Shown piece after piece: positions 17,164-24,739 of a DNA stretch of 64,000 nucleotides. The notes beneath the pieces were generated by a model. The model saw only the letters and a list, made by a program, of their open reading frames with translations. It was not told the origin of the DNA and did not search any database. Source of the DNA: Streptomyces sp. NBC_00457 (GTDB lineage: Bacteria; Actinomycetota; Actinomycetes; Streptomycetales; Streptomycetaceae); assembly GCF_036014015.1 (NCBI RefSeq), contig NZ_CP107905.1, positions 1,612,001 to 1,676,000 of the forward strand, written 5' to 3'. Each line of letters begins with the position of its first letter. The first letter of the stretch is position 1. Both the position numbers and the translations under genes were made by a program.

Positions 17164-17179
17164 CGGTCCGAACGGCCCC
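17164..17179. promoter_or_regulatory. DevR/OsdR-like box 7
   Basis: CGGTCCGAACGGCCCC, 170 bases upstream of USP C. It is followed 24 bases later by a second related dyad, AGGGCCGTACGTCCGG (17188-17203). Tandem sites at this spacing are typical of cooperative DevR-type binding. Confidence 0.4.
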
Positions 17180-17187
17180 TTATTCGC

Positions 17188-17203
17188 AGGGCCGTACGTC
17201 CGG
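17188..17203. promoter_or_regulatory. DevR/OsdR-like box 7b
   Basis: AGGGCCGTACGTCCGG: left half perfect, right half degenerate; starts 24 bases after the start of box 7. Confidence 0.3.
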
Positions 17204-17249
17204 AACGCGGTGGCGGCGAGTGCGCAAGAACGGCTGTGGTGACTGATAC

Positions 17250-17690
17250 TCAGGAGGAGAGGTCCACCCCGTACATGGTCTGTCCGGCGACGAGTTCACG
17301 CCCCGTCACCAACTCGGGTTCGATGCGGACGAATACCTCATCGGGCGACGGCACCCAGGAGGGCGGGCCGGTACGGGCCAGCCGAGCGTGCTCGGCGGGG
17401 TCCCTCACCACGGTCGCCGAGCCGGTGACGACGACGCTCCATCCGGAGTGCGTCGCCGCGTCGACCTCGTCGACCTCGAAGGCGACCACCGAGCCCTCGA
17501 TGGCGCGTACCAGTTCCGAGGCGGACGACGTGCGCAGCAGCACTGAGTCGTCGGTGTCCAGAGCGAAGTTGACCGGCAGCACCGCTGGCAGCGCCTGGCG
17601 TGTGTGGACGATGCGGCCGACGGGCGCCTGCGCCAACAGGCGCAGACACTCCCGCCGTTCGAGTTCGCGGAAACCGTCGTTGGGATACAT
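17250..17690 (-). CDS. Pyridoxamine 5'-phosphate oxidase-fold protein
   Basis: 146 residues (RRECLRLLAQAPVGRIVHT, AVLPVNFALDTDDSVLLRTS, GWSVVVTGSATVVRDPAE, VRIEPELVTGREL), the short actinobacterial PNPOx-like type. Flavin or deazaflavin binding is expected; the reaction is unknown. Its upstream neighbour on the same strand carries the same fold joined to an HTH. A long palindrome at 17761-17787 lies between the two. The ribosome site is weak (AGGTGAAAG too far upstream), so expression may be low or the start uncertain. Confidence 0.8.
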   Translation of the reverse strand: MYPNDGFRELERRECLRLLAQAPVGRIVHTRQALPAVLPVNFALDTDDSVLLRTSSASELVRAIEGSVVAFEVDEVDAATHSGWSVVVTGSATVVRDPAEHARLARTGPPSWVPSPDEVFVRIEPELVTGRELVAGQTMYGVDLSS

Positions 17691-17760
17691 CAGCCAGTCC
17701 GTCTTTCACCTGGTACGGCGGTACTGCCGTAGTTGTCCATCCTTCGCCGGGCGAGAACCG

Positions 17761-17787
17761 AGGGCGAGGGCCATCGGTCCTCGCCCT
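17761..17787. terminator. Long 12-bp palindrome with ATC triloop
   Basis: AGGGCGAGGGCC (17761-17772), loop ATC, GGTCCTCGCCCT (17776-17787); 11 of 12 pairs match. It starts 20 bases past the stop of the XRE-PNPOx gene and lies 71 bases before the next start. It may be a terminator; its core GGGCC-ATC-GGTCC also resembles the box with a 3-base centre, so an operator role cannot be excluded. Confidence 0.5.
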
Positions 17788-17806
17788 GCCGGAGAACGGC
17801 CCCCTG

Positions 17807-18490
17807 TCAGACCGTGATCCGGCGCCCGGTGATGACAAGCGGGACGATGCGCACCCACAGGTCGCGCTTCCCTCCTGCCCAGGGCGTGCTGTAGGCCCGC
17901 TCCTCCAGTCGGCGTGCGACCTCGGGATCCATCACGATCTGGGCGTGGCCCCGTACCAGGACGCTCCAGCCCTGGCTGAAGACGTCGTCGATGCGGTCGA
18001 CTTCGAAGGCAGCCAGGACATCGGACGCCTGGGACGGTGTCGTGCCCGGTGCGGTCCTGAAAACGATCGCGTCGTCGATGACCGTGTAGTTGACCGGGAC
18101 GATGACCGGCCCGGACTCGGTGGGCACCGCGAGCCTTCCCACGCCGTGCGTCGAGAGCAACGCCCAGCACTCCGCCGTGCTCAGCTCGGTGAACTCGGGG
18201 TGGCGAGTGGCCTGTCCGGTGCCGGGCGGCAGATCGACGTTGCCGCCGGCGAGCTCCGACACGGTGGTTTCCAGGGCTCCGGCCAGCCTGCGCAGGGCGC
18301 CGGAGTCCGGTGCGGCGTCCGGGTGCTCTTCCAAGTGCCGGACGTAGCTGCCCGTCATGCCCGCTCGGGCGCCCGTGTCACCCCGGGTCAATCCGAGTTC
18401 CGCGCGCCGCCGGGCGATGCGTCGGCCGAGATCACCGCGCGGGAGTCCCTCCGCGGCGTGCGCTGCGTTCGAGGGTGCCTGTTCGGCCAT
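17807..18490 (-). CDS. XRE helix-turn-helix fused to PNPOx-fold domain
   Basis: 227 residues. Residues 20-80 form an XRE-type HTH (DLGRRIARRRAELGLTRGDT, GMTGSYVRHLEEHPD, LRRLAGALETTVSELAGG). Residues 95-227 form a PNPOx-like barrel (TELSTAECWALLSTHGVGRL, VIVPVNYTVIDDAIVFRT, GWSVLVRGHAQIVMDPE). This suggests a transcription factor whose ligand is a flavin, F420 or redox state (inference). ATG 18490 is preferred because GAGGAA sits 9 bases before it; a GTG at 18499 is too close. The ADH gene ends 18 bases upstream, so the two may be co-transcribed. Confidence 0.85.
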   Translation of the reverse strand: MAEQAPSNAAHAAEGLPRGDLGRRIARRRAELGLTRGDTGARAGMTGSYVRHLEEHPDAAPDSGALRRLAGALETTVSELAGGNVDLPPGTGQATRHPEFTELSTAECWALLSTHGVGRLAVPTESGPVIVPVNYTVIDDAIVFRTAPGTTPSQASDVLAAFEVDRIDDVFSQGWSVLVRGHAQIVMDPEVARRLEERAYSTPWAGGKRDLWVRIVPLVITGRRITV

Positions 18491-18508
18491 CGCCCTCACT
18501 TCCTCTCG

Positions 18509-19588
18509 TCAGGCCGTCTCAACGGGGACGACCTCGTGTTGCGGCCCGCCCAGCACGATCTTGAGCGCGCCGGTCTCGGCGGCTCGGCCGAAGACGTCGT
18601 ACGCCTCTTCCATGTGGTCGAGCGGGAAGGCGTGCGTGACCAGGGCGGATGTGGGCAGCCGGCCGGCGGCCGCCATCCGCAGCAGGGTCGGCGTGGAGTA
18701 GGTGTCGACCAGGCCGGTGGTGATGGTGATGTTCTTGATCCAGAGGTCTTCGAGGTGCAGTGTCGCGGGCTTGCCGTGCACTCCGACGTTCGCGACATGC
18801 CCTCCGGGGCGCACCATGCGCGTGCACAGCTCGAAGGTCTCCGGAACGCCGACCGCCTCGATGACCACGTCCGCACCGAGCCCGTCGGTGAGGTCGGCGA
18901 TCAGCTGTTCGGGGGCCTCGCGGGCATCCGCCACAGCGTCGGCACCGAGCCCCTTGGCAGCGTCGAGCCGGGTGGCGGCCAGGTCCACGGCGACGATCCG
19001 CTCAGGCGCGAACAGCTTGGCCGTGGCGATCGCCGCCAGTCCGATGGGGCCGGCTCCGACGACGGCGACTGTGTCACCCGGGCGCACACACCCGTTGAGC
19101 ACGCCCACTTCGTACGCGGTCGGGAAGATGTCCGCCAGCAGTACGGCGTCCTTGCTGTCCACCGCACCGGGCAGCGGATAGACGGACAGGTCGGCGTACG
19201 GCACGCGAACGTACTCGGCCTGCGTACCGTCGATCAGGTGGCCCAGGATCCAGCCTCCGCCACCCCGGCACTGCCCCTGCATCCCCTCCCGGCAGAAGCG
19301 GCAACGCCCGCAGGCGGTGATACAGGAGACCAGCACCCGGTCCCCCGGCCGCACGGTCCGCACGTCGGCGCCGACCTCGACGATCTCGCCGACCGCCTCG
19401 TGCCCGAGGACCGTGCCGGGGGGCACCTCGGGCACGTCGCCCTTGAGGATGTGCAGATCGGTTCCGCAGATGGTGACTGCGTCGACGCGTACGACCGCAT
19501 CGGTGGCGTCCCTGATGCCGGGGTCCGGGACGTCCTCCCAGGCCGACTTTCCGGGGCCGTGGAATACGAAGCCCTTCATGACGATCAT
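18509..19588 (-). CDS. Zinc-dependent alcohol dehydrogenase (secondary-alcohol/formaldehyde type)
   Basis: 359-residue medium-chain dehydrogenase. Catalytic zinc ligands are seen in TICGTDLH and GTVLGHEAVGE; structural zinc cysteines are in CGRCRFCREGMQGQC; the Rossmann motif is VAVVGAGPIGLAAI. The substrate is probably a small alcohol or aldehyde with NAD(H). ATG 19588 has AAGGA upstream; an ATG at 19579 (MKGFVF) is also possible. Together with AdhP at 28844 it gives two NADH-consuming outlets in the hypoxia region. Box 8 lies 122 bases upstream. Confidence 0.88.
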   Translation of the reverse strand: MIVMKGFVFHGPGKSAWEDVPDPGIRDATDAVVRVDAVTICGTDLHILKGDVPEVPPGTVLGHEAVGEIVEVGADVRTVRPGDRVLVSCITACGRCRFCREGMQGQCRGGGGWILGHLIDGTQAEYVRVPYADLSVYPLPGAVDSKDAVLLADIFPTAYEVGVLNGCVRPGDTVAVVGAGPIGLAAIATAKLFAPERIVAVDLAATRLDAAKGLGADAVADAREAPEQLIADLTDGLGADVVIEAVGVPETFELCTRMVRPGGHVANVGVHGKPATLHLEDLWIKNITITTGLVDTYSTPTLLRMAAAGRLPTSALVTHAFPLDHMEEAYDVFGRAAETGALKIVLGGPQHEVVPVETA

Positions 19589-19709
19589 CACCGTCCTTGA
19601 TCTCCTCCGGAGCCCGACCCGGCTGTCGGCCAGGTCCGGGGCGGCCAGGCGTCACAGCTGCCGGGATTGCCCCGCAGGTCCAGCTTGTCCGGTTCCAATG
19701 GGCTCCGCT

Positions 19710-19725
19710 TGGGCCGGTCGGCCCT
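19710..19725. promoter_or_regulatory. DevR/OsdR-like box 8 (perfect core)
   Basis: TGGGCCGGTCGGCCCT with perfect GGGCCG-GT-CGGCCC core, 122 bases upstream of the alcohol dehydrogenase start (minus) and in the divergent gap with the STAS gene. Confidence 0.55.
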
Positions 19726-19804
19726 CATCTCGATGCCGTACGGGGCATGGGGGCCACACGGCCACGGGCGAGTCCCCGGAAGTCCCGACCCAAACATGCC
19801 CAAA

Positions 19805-19820
19805 GGGGCCGAACGGCCCT
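19805..19820. promoter_or_regulatory. DevR/OsdR-like box 9 (perfect)
   Basis: GGGGCCGAACGGCCCT; with flanks it extends to AAGGGGCCGAACGGCCCTT. It ends 36 bases before the STAS gene start. Confidence 0.6.
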
Positions 19821-19855
19821 TCCTGAAGCACCACCGGCCACGCTTGGCTCGGACT

Positions 19856-20248
19856 ATGTCCGAAGCCCACGCCAGGCGACTGCAGTACCTCAGGGAACGC
19901 ACCGTCGGCGACACGACCGTCATGGAGCTGCTCGGCGACATCGACATCCTCACAGCTCCGCTCGTTTCGGTGCGCATCGACGCCCTGACCGCCGGTCCGC
20001 GCCCCGATCTGGTCCTGGACCTGCGCGGCGTGTCCTTCATCGACTGCAGCGGACTGCGTCTTCTGTGCCGGGCACGGAACCGGATCAGGACACAGCACGG
20101 CCGGCTCCGGCTGGTCACCGGCAGCCCCCGCTTCCTGCGGATCCTGCGCCACGCCGGCCTGGCTGGCGTCTTCGAAGTGCACACCCATTTGCCCGAAGCG
20201 CTTGCGCACGAGGTGGAGCCGAGCGTCGTATCGGCCCAGGCGGGTTAG
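19856..20248 (+). CDS. STAS-domain anti-sigma factor antagonist
   Basis: 130 residues of the SpoIIAA/RsbV type: VMELLGDIDILTAPLVSVRI, LVLDLRGVSFIDCSGLRLL with the phosphorylatable Ser in DCSG, GRLRLVTGSPRFLRILRHAG. When unphosphorylated such proteins sequester an HATPase anti-sigma factor. No kinase or sigma gene is adjacent; the nearest HATPase is at 5090. ATG 19856 lacks a clear ribosome site, and box 9 ends 36 bases before it, so a leaderless or short-leader transcript is likely. Confidence 0.85.
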   Translation: MSEAHARRLQYLRERTVGDTTVMELLGDIDILTAPLVSVRIDALTAGPRPDLVLDLRGVSFIDCSGLRLLCRARNRIRTQHGRLRLVTGSPRFLRILRHAGLAGVFEVHTHLPEALAHEVEPSVVSAQAG

Positions 20249-20411
20249 TCAAAACAGTGTGCGACAGTTGCCACGATGCGTGGTCAGCCCACAGGATCCT
20301 GATCATCAACGGCGAGGTACACCACCGGCGGTCGGGAAGTAGCCAAGCGACATCGCTGCGGCATATCGGGCCCTTGGCGTCGCCAGCACCCGCAAGAATC
20401 AGCACACATTG

Positions 20412-20462
20412 TGACATCTGACCGACAACTGATGTCAGGCCCCGTTGACGACGGTCGTCAAC
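20412..20462. promoter_or_regulatory. Pair of palindromes in a gene-free stretch
   Basis: TGACATC (20412-20418) with GATGTCA (20431-20437), then a perfect 19-bp dyad GTTGACGAC-G-GTCGTCAAC (20444-20462). A 1-base centre fits protein binding better than a hairpin. No gene start lies next to it. Confidence 0.35.
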
Positions 20463-20907
20463 CTCGCAGGCCGCCCCATCGCTGGTGGCCGGCATCCGCT
20501 CAGGAGAGCCGGAAGACCCGTACGCCGACGTCGGGGCTGACAACGGGCACGACGGACACATCGCCGTCTCGCGCGTGGCGCAACAACTCCGGCACTCCCG
20601 CTCGCGCGGCGAACAGGGTCGAGCGCACGCCCAGGAACCCGGCCGCCAGCACGATTCAGTGCCGGCGCCCGGAACATCCGTCGGCCCGTGCCATGCGCTG
20701 CTCGTTTGCGGTCAACGCAGGGACTCGCGCCATGACGCGCCTCCCAGAAGTCATTCCCAGGACCCTCAGAGCCCGGCATTCGCGCCGTGTCGCACATGCC
20801 GTTCACCGCACCACTGCTGTCGTGCCGTATGGTCGGCCCCCGCCAGAACATCACCCCATGACCGGGTGAGGCAGGGCGCGACCGGAAACGGGCGGGCCCG
20901 CGCAGAA

Positions 20908-20933
20908 CGCCACCCGGATCGGTCCGGGTGGCG
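20908..20933. terminator. Hairpin with TCGG loop after the SDR gene
   Basis: CGCCACCCGGA (20908-20918), loop TCGG, TCCGGGTGGCG (20923-20933): perfect 11-bp stem with a stable tetraloop, 37 bases past the SDR stop. Confidence 0.7.
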
Positions 20934-20969
20934 CTTGCGACCAGCGCGCCTACGGCCGCTCAGCGTGGA

Positions 20970-21719
20970 TCAGCGGGCGTAGCCGCCGTCGGCCATGATG
21001 GTCTGGCCAGTCACGAAGGCAGCGTCGTCGCTGGTGAGGAAGGCAATGGTGCCGGTCAAGTCTTCCGGCAGCCCGTTGCGCTTGATGGCCTGGGACTGTG
21101 CGGCCGCAGTGAGGGCTTCCTGCGGGTGGGCATTCGGGACGCCGGGTGTGATGGTCAGGGTCGGGCCGACCGCGTTGACGGTGATGCCGAACGGGGCGAG
21201 GTCGTTGGCCAGTCCGCGGCTGAAGCCGATGTTGCCCATCTTGCTCGCCATGTAGTGGGACATGCCGGGCGCGTTGGCGACGATTGAGTTGGAGGTCAGG
21301 TTGACGATGCGGCCCCAGCCGCTCTTCTTCATGGTCGGCAGCAGGGCCTTGACCATGAGGAACTGCGAGTCGAGGTTGACCGCGATGACGCGCCGCCAGG
21401 TGTCGTAGTCCAGTTCCTCGATGTCGAGGAAGGGGCAAATGCCGGCGTTGTTGACCAGGATGTCCGCCCGCCCGAACCGGTCGGCGACCTCCTTGCCCAC
21501 GGCCGCGGTCTGGTCGGGATTGGACACGTCGCCTGTGAGACCCAGCACCGGGTGTCCTGTGTCGGCGAGCAAGGCGACGGTTTCCTCGGGGATGTTGAGG
21601 TCGACCGCGACGACGGTCGCGCCGCGTGCGGCGAGGTCGACGGCGATGGCCTGGCCGATGCCGCGTCCGGCGCCGGTGACAACGGCCACTCGGTCCGTGT
21701 GTGTCTGGGGAACTGACAT
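20970..21719 (-). CDS. SDR-family oxidoreductase (FabG-like)
   Basis: 249 residues, classical short-chain dehydrogenase: TGAGRGIG (18-25), NNAG (near 93), catalytic Ser in NLTSNS and YMASK (near 158), C-terminal GQTIMADGGYAR. The Asp after the second strand (VVAVDLN) favours NAD(H). The substrate is unknown; 2,3-butanediol/acetoin- or acyl-type reactions are possible. GGGAG precedes ATG 21719. Its own transcript seems to end at the strong hairpin 37 bases downstream. Confidence 0.85.
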   Translation of the reverse strand: MSVPQTHTDRVAVVTGAGRGIGQAIAVDLAARGATVVAVDLNIPEETVALLADTGHPVLGLTGDVSNPDQTAAVGKEVADRFGRADILVNNAGICPFLDIEELDYDTWRRVIAVNLDSQFLMVKALLPTMKKSGWGRIVNLTSNSIVANAPGMSHYMASKMGNIGFSRGLANDLAPFGITVNAVGPTLTITPGVPNAHPQEALTAAAQSQAIKRNGLPEDLTGTIAFLTSDDAAFVTGQTIMADGGYAR

Positions 21720-21808
21720 GTCAGAAACTCCCTTGTTGCGAACTTCCGGTCCCGCGCCTCGTGGCACGGTGCCCGAGACTTCTTTTCCGGCCCCCACCGG
21801 GGTGAGCG

Positions 21809-21990
21809 TCACGCCGCGCGGCCGGCCTTGAGGGTCCTGGCGACGTTGGCGATCCGCTTGCCCTGGTAGGCGCCAGAGACGCGGGCCGTGCTGTCGACGG
21901 GGATCTCTCCCCGGGCACCGGTCACGTGCGAGGTTCCGTAGGGGTTGCCGTCGGTGAACTTGACGGGGTCGGTGAAGCCGGGGGCTTTCC
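21809..21990 (-). pseudogene. C-terminal remnant of a WrbA-type NAD(P)H:quinone oxidoreductase
   Basis: A minus-strand frame ends TARVSGAYQGKRIANVARTL and begins near VKFTDGNPYGTSHVTG, the typical last 50-60 residues of WrbA flavoproteins. The rest of the gene (about 140 residues, including the FMN-binding flavodoxin core) is missing; the frame runs into the end of the F420-type reductase gene. I infer a deletion that fused the two loci. Confidence 0.6.
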
Positions 21991-22027
21991 CCGGGCCGGG
22001 CGATGTGCAACCGGCGCTTCACAAGTG

Positions 22028-22531
22028 CTACCGGCCGGGCCGCTCGGGCTCCATCCGGAAGCAGACGAAGCGGGTCTTCGCGGCGGCCGTGCGCAGCTCG
22101 TCGTCGGTGGGCTGCCGGTCGCCCGGGAGGCCGAGCATCAGCCCCTTGGCGGCCTTGGGCCCTTTGCGCCGGCCGAACTCACCCAGCAGGGCGGCGACTT
22201 TCTCAGGGTCCTCGACGACCGTCGGGACGGCGCTGTGGTCCTGGCCCCGGATGCGCAGCCGGACGGCGGACCCTTGGCGCATGCTGGGGATCCAGCCGAG
22301 CTGGGAGGACATGGCGAGTACCGTGCCGGGATCCCAGTCGAAGTAGCCGATGGGGACCGTGTATTCGCGGCCCGTCTTGTGCCCGTTGTAGGTGAGCAGC
22401 ATCAGGCGCCCGCTCAGCGGCTTGTGGAAGCGGGAGGCGAGCAGCGGCCGTACGACCTTGTTGGCTGCTCGGAAGAGCTTCACCATGGGTGGCCTGGCCG
22501 TGTTCGCCGCGGGTGTGCCGGAGGTGCTCAC
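22028..22531 (-). CDS. Deazaflavin (F420)-dependent nitroreductase-family protein (DDN-like)
   Basis: 167 residues of the DDN/F420-reductase split-barrel family: LMLLTYNGHKTGREYTVPIG, MSSQLGWIPSMRQG, RTAAAKTRFVCFRMEP. Members reduce quinones or nitroaromatics with F420H2, a cofactor made by streptomycetes. The ATG overlaps the stop of the upstream SDR (ATGA), so the two form a coupled operon divergent from a TetR gene. It probably detoxifies an electrophile or quinone-like compound (inference). Confidence 0.75.
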   Translation of the reverse strand: MSTSGTPAANTARPPMVKLFRAANKVVRPLLASRFHKPLSGRLMLLTYNGHKTGREYTVPIGYFDWDPGTVLAMSSQLGWIPSMRQGSAVRLRIRGQDHSAVPTVVEDPEKVAALLGEFGRRKGPKAAKGLMLGLPGDRQPTDDELRTAAAKTRFVCFRMEPERPGR

Positions 22532-23199
22532 CTGATGCCGCCGGGGGCGGTGTGGACGATCTCGGCCTGGTCGCGCTTGGTGTAGGCGTCCCAGTAGTGC
22601 TCGGCGATGGTCTCGGGCTCGGTGCCGGGACCGCTGCCGATGAACACCCCGATCGCCACGTGTGCGGCGTGGACCCCGTGCTCGGCGAGGTCGATGCCCA
22701 GGGCCATGGCGTAGTTGCGCAGGGCCGCCGCCGCGACGCCGATGCTGCCGAACGCGCCGCCGCTCGGCCGGACCGAGGAGGCGCCCGTGGAGAACAGCAG
22801 GGTGCCACTGCCGCGTTCGAGCATGGCGGGCAGCACCTGACGGACCGCGGCGACCGCTCCGTACAGGTAGTAGTCGAGCTGCTTGTGGAGGTCCTGCGCC
22901 GTGGCGTCGACGGCGGCGGCGCCGGCGAACGTGGGGTCGGCGGGTGAGTACTCCAGTACGTCGACGGCCCCGAACCGGTCGGCGACCGCGGCGAGCGCCG
23001 ACTGCAGCGAGTCGGGACGCGTCACGTCCGCGGCGAAGCCCGCGGCCTCGATGCCGTCCTCGGCGAGCCGTGCGGCGAGCGCGTCGAGCTTGTCCTGGGT
23101 CCGGGAGACCAGGGCGACCTGGAACCCCTCCCTTCCGAAGCGGCGGGCGATGGACAGGCCCAGGCCTGGGCCTGCCCCGATGACGGCGATGACGGGCAT
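22528..23199 (-). CDS. SDR-family oxidoreductase, atypical catalytic site
   Basis: 223 residues. The nucleotide-binding start is IAVIGAGPGLGLSIARRFGR with GPGLG instead of the usual TGxxxGxG, and SRTQDK after strand 2 favours NADPH. The usual YxxxK is not evident (SIGVAAAALRNYAMALGID), so it is either an atypical SDR or a non-catalytic relative. AGGAG precedes ATG 23199; the stop overlaps the F420-type reductase start. It is divergent from, and probably repressed by, the TetR protein at 23349. Confidence 0.75.
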   Translation of the reverse strand: MPVIAVIGAGPGLGLSIARRFGREGFQVALVSRTQDKLDALAARLAEDGIEAAGFAADVTRPDSLQSALAAVADRFGAVDVLEYSPADPTFAGAAAVDATAQDLHKQLDYYLYGAVAAVRQVLPAMLERGSGTLLFSTGASSVRPSGGAFGSIGVAAAALRNYAMALGIDLAEHGVHAAHVAIGVFIGSGPGTEPETIAEHYWDAYTKRDQAEIVHTAPGGIR

Positions 23200-23235
23200 G
23201 GGTGGTGCTCCTGTGGTCGGACGGGCTGGACGGAT

Positions 23236-23328
23236 GAGGGGCACCTCCCGCCCCGACAGCGGTCAGAACTGAAAGTCGAGGGCATCCTCATGTTCTTGGA
23301 TCGTAGCAGAGAATATGAGGCACCCCTC
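23236..23328. promoter_or_regulatory. Two GAGG-N4-CCTC dyads in the SDR/TetR divergent promoter
   Basis: GAGGGGCACCTC (23236-23247) and GAGGCACCCCTC (23317-23328) share the form ATGAGG-N4-CCTCC, 81 bases apart, one near each gene. They are candidate operators for the TetR repressor; the arms are short. Confidence 0.35.
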
Positions 23329-23348
23329 CGGTTGGTAGGCTGAGTGAC

Positions 23349-24041
23349 ATGGCCATCGACCCTCCGTCCGCCTCCGCCGGGAACCCGGCCCCTGTCCGCC
23401 CCCTGCGGCGCGACGCGCAGCGCAATCGCGAGGCCCTGCTCACCGCGGCCCGCTCCTGCTTCGCCGAGCAGGGCCTGGAGGCACCCCTGGAGCAGGTGGC
23501 CAAGCGGGCCGGGCTGGCCATCGGCACGCTGTACCGGCACTTCCCCACCCGGCTGGACCTGGTGCAGGCGACCTTCGCCGAGAAGCTGGCCCTCTGGCGG
23601 GAGGCCGCCGAGAAGGCCGTCACCATGGACGACGCCTGGGCGGGGCTGTGCCACTTCCTGGAGACCATGTGCGAACTCCAGTCACAGGACCGGGGGTTCA
23701 ACGATCTGGCCTCCATGCGGTTGCCGGAGAGCGCCTGCCTGGCGGGCGCCCAGACCCGCATCCGTGAACTCGGTGTACACATCGTCGAGCGTGCGCAGGA
23801 GCAGGGCAGCCTGCGCCCCGACCTCACCCCCGAGGACCTTGCCTTCGTCATCTGGTCGCACAGCCGCGTCACCGAGGCCACCCACGCCATCGCCCCGGAC
23901 GCCTGGCGCCGCCACCTCTACCTTCTGCTCGACGGCTTCCGAACCGACCGCGCCCACCCGCTGCCGGCACCGCCGCTCACCGAGGAGCAGCTGTACCGCG
24001 CCATGATCAGCCTCGGCGGAAACGGGGCCTGCGGCGCCTGA
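23349..24041 (+). CDS. TetR-family transcriptional regulator
   Basis: 230 residues. The N-terminal HTH is clear: RRDAQRNREALLTAARSCFA, PLEQVAKRAGLAIGTLYRHF (residues 20-72). The helical ligand domain is family-variable. It is divergent from the SDR/F420-reductase operon with 149 bases between starts, the usual layout for a local repressor sensing the operon's substrate. No strong ribosome site is visible before ATG 23349, so the transcript may be leaderless. Confidence 0.9.
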   Translation: MAIDPPSASAGNPAPVRPLRRDAQRNREALLTAARSCFAEQGLEAPLEQVAKRAGLAIGTLYRHFPTRLDLVQATFAEKLALWREAAEKAVTMDDAWAGLCHFLETMCELQSQDRGFNDLASMRLPESACLAGAQTRIRELGVHIVERAQEQGSLRPDLTPEDLAFVIWSHSRVTEATHAIAPDAWRRHLYLLLDGFRTDRAHPLPAPPLTEEQLYRAMISLGGNGACGA

Positions 24042-24111
24042 CCGTCGGCACGCGTCGTTGTCTCAAGGCACCGCGGGGAACTCCTTCCCGGCGACCAGGG
24101 AGGGCGGACCG

Positions 24112-24684
24112 ATGGGCAGCAGGCGCACGAACAGGTGGCTGTGGCAGTGGCGAAGCAACCCGCTCCGGCGGCGCGACGACATCATCGAGGCGTGGATCGT
24201 GCTGGCCGTATGGATGGTCATCAGCGTCGGAGGCGTCCTCGTCGGCCTGATCACGGCCCGCGTCACCGATGAGATGCTCGCCGGACAGCGCAGCGCGCGG
24301 TATCCGGTCGAGGCCGTACTCCTCACCACCGTTCCCCGGATCCCTTCGGCGGTCGGCGGAGTGAGCGACCTCGGCCGGGCAGAGGTCAGCTGGACGGCCG
24401 CGGACGGTTCCATACACACCGGTAAGACACTCATCGACGCCGGCCGGCAATCTGGCTCCAAGGTCGTCGTGTGGGTGGACAGCCGTGGCGAGCTCACCGC
24501 CGAGCCCGCAAGTGCCACCGAGGCAGCCGTCGAGGCAGGTGTGCTGGGCACTGCTGCGGCTCTGGCCGTCGTCGCGCGGCGGCGCCTCGACCGACGACGC
24601 ATCAGCCAGTGGGACAGGGAGTGGGAACCGATCGGCCCACGGTGGGGACACCGGCAGGCTGATCCATCACCTGAACACGGTTGA
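24112..24684 (+). CDS. Rv1733c-family membrane protein
   Basis: 190 residues, basic N-terminus (RWLWQWRSNPLRRRDDIIEA) then a membrane segment (WIVLAVWMVISVGGVLVGLI), an extracytoplasmic domain of about 90 residues (VSWTAADGSIHTGKTLID), and a second hydrophobic segment (AGVLGTAAALAVVARRRL). This is the layout of M. tuberculosis Rv1733c, a DosR-induced membrane protein of unknown function. GGGAGG precedes ATG 24112. It converges on the phosphoketolase gene with a strong bidirectional hairpin between. Confidence 0.82.
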   Translation: MGSRRTNRWLWQWRSNPLRRRDDIIEAWIVLAVWMVISVGGVLVGLITARVTDEMLAGQRSARYPVEAVLLTTVPRIPSAVGGVSDLGRAEVSWTAADGSIHTGKTLIDAGRQSGSKVVVWVDSRGELTAEPASATEAAVEAGVLGTAAALAVVARRRLDRRRISQWDREWEPIGPRWGHRQADPSPEHG

Positions 24685-24698
24685 ACACGGTGGCCCTC

Positions 24699-24732
24699 GT
24701 GCGCCACGACGTCGGCAATCGTCGTGGCGCAC
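24699..24732. terminator. Bidirectional terminator, perfect 12-bp stem
   Basis: GTGCGCCACGAC (24699-24710), 10-base loop, GTCGTGGCGCAC (24721-24732). It lies between the convergent stops at 24684 (+) and 24740 (-). Confidence 0.75.
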
Positions 24733-24739
24733 ACATGAC

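Larger units (their letters stand above)
20249..20969. other. 721-base stretch without a recognisable gene
   Basis: Convergent genes end on both sides. I see only a 50-codon unrecognised minus frame (20500-20652, no ribosome site), two palindromes (TGACATC-12-GATGTCA at 20412-20437 and GTTGACGAC-G-GTCGTCAAC at 20444-20462), and the terminator hairpin at 20908-20933. It may be the scar of a lost gene or hold an RNA. Confidence 0.5.
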
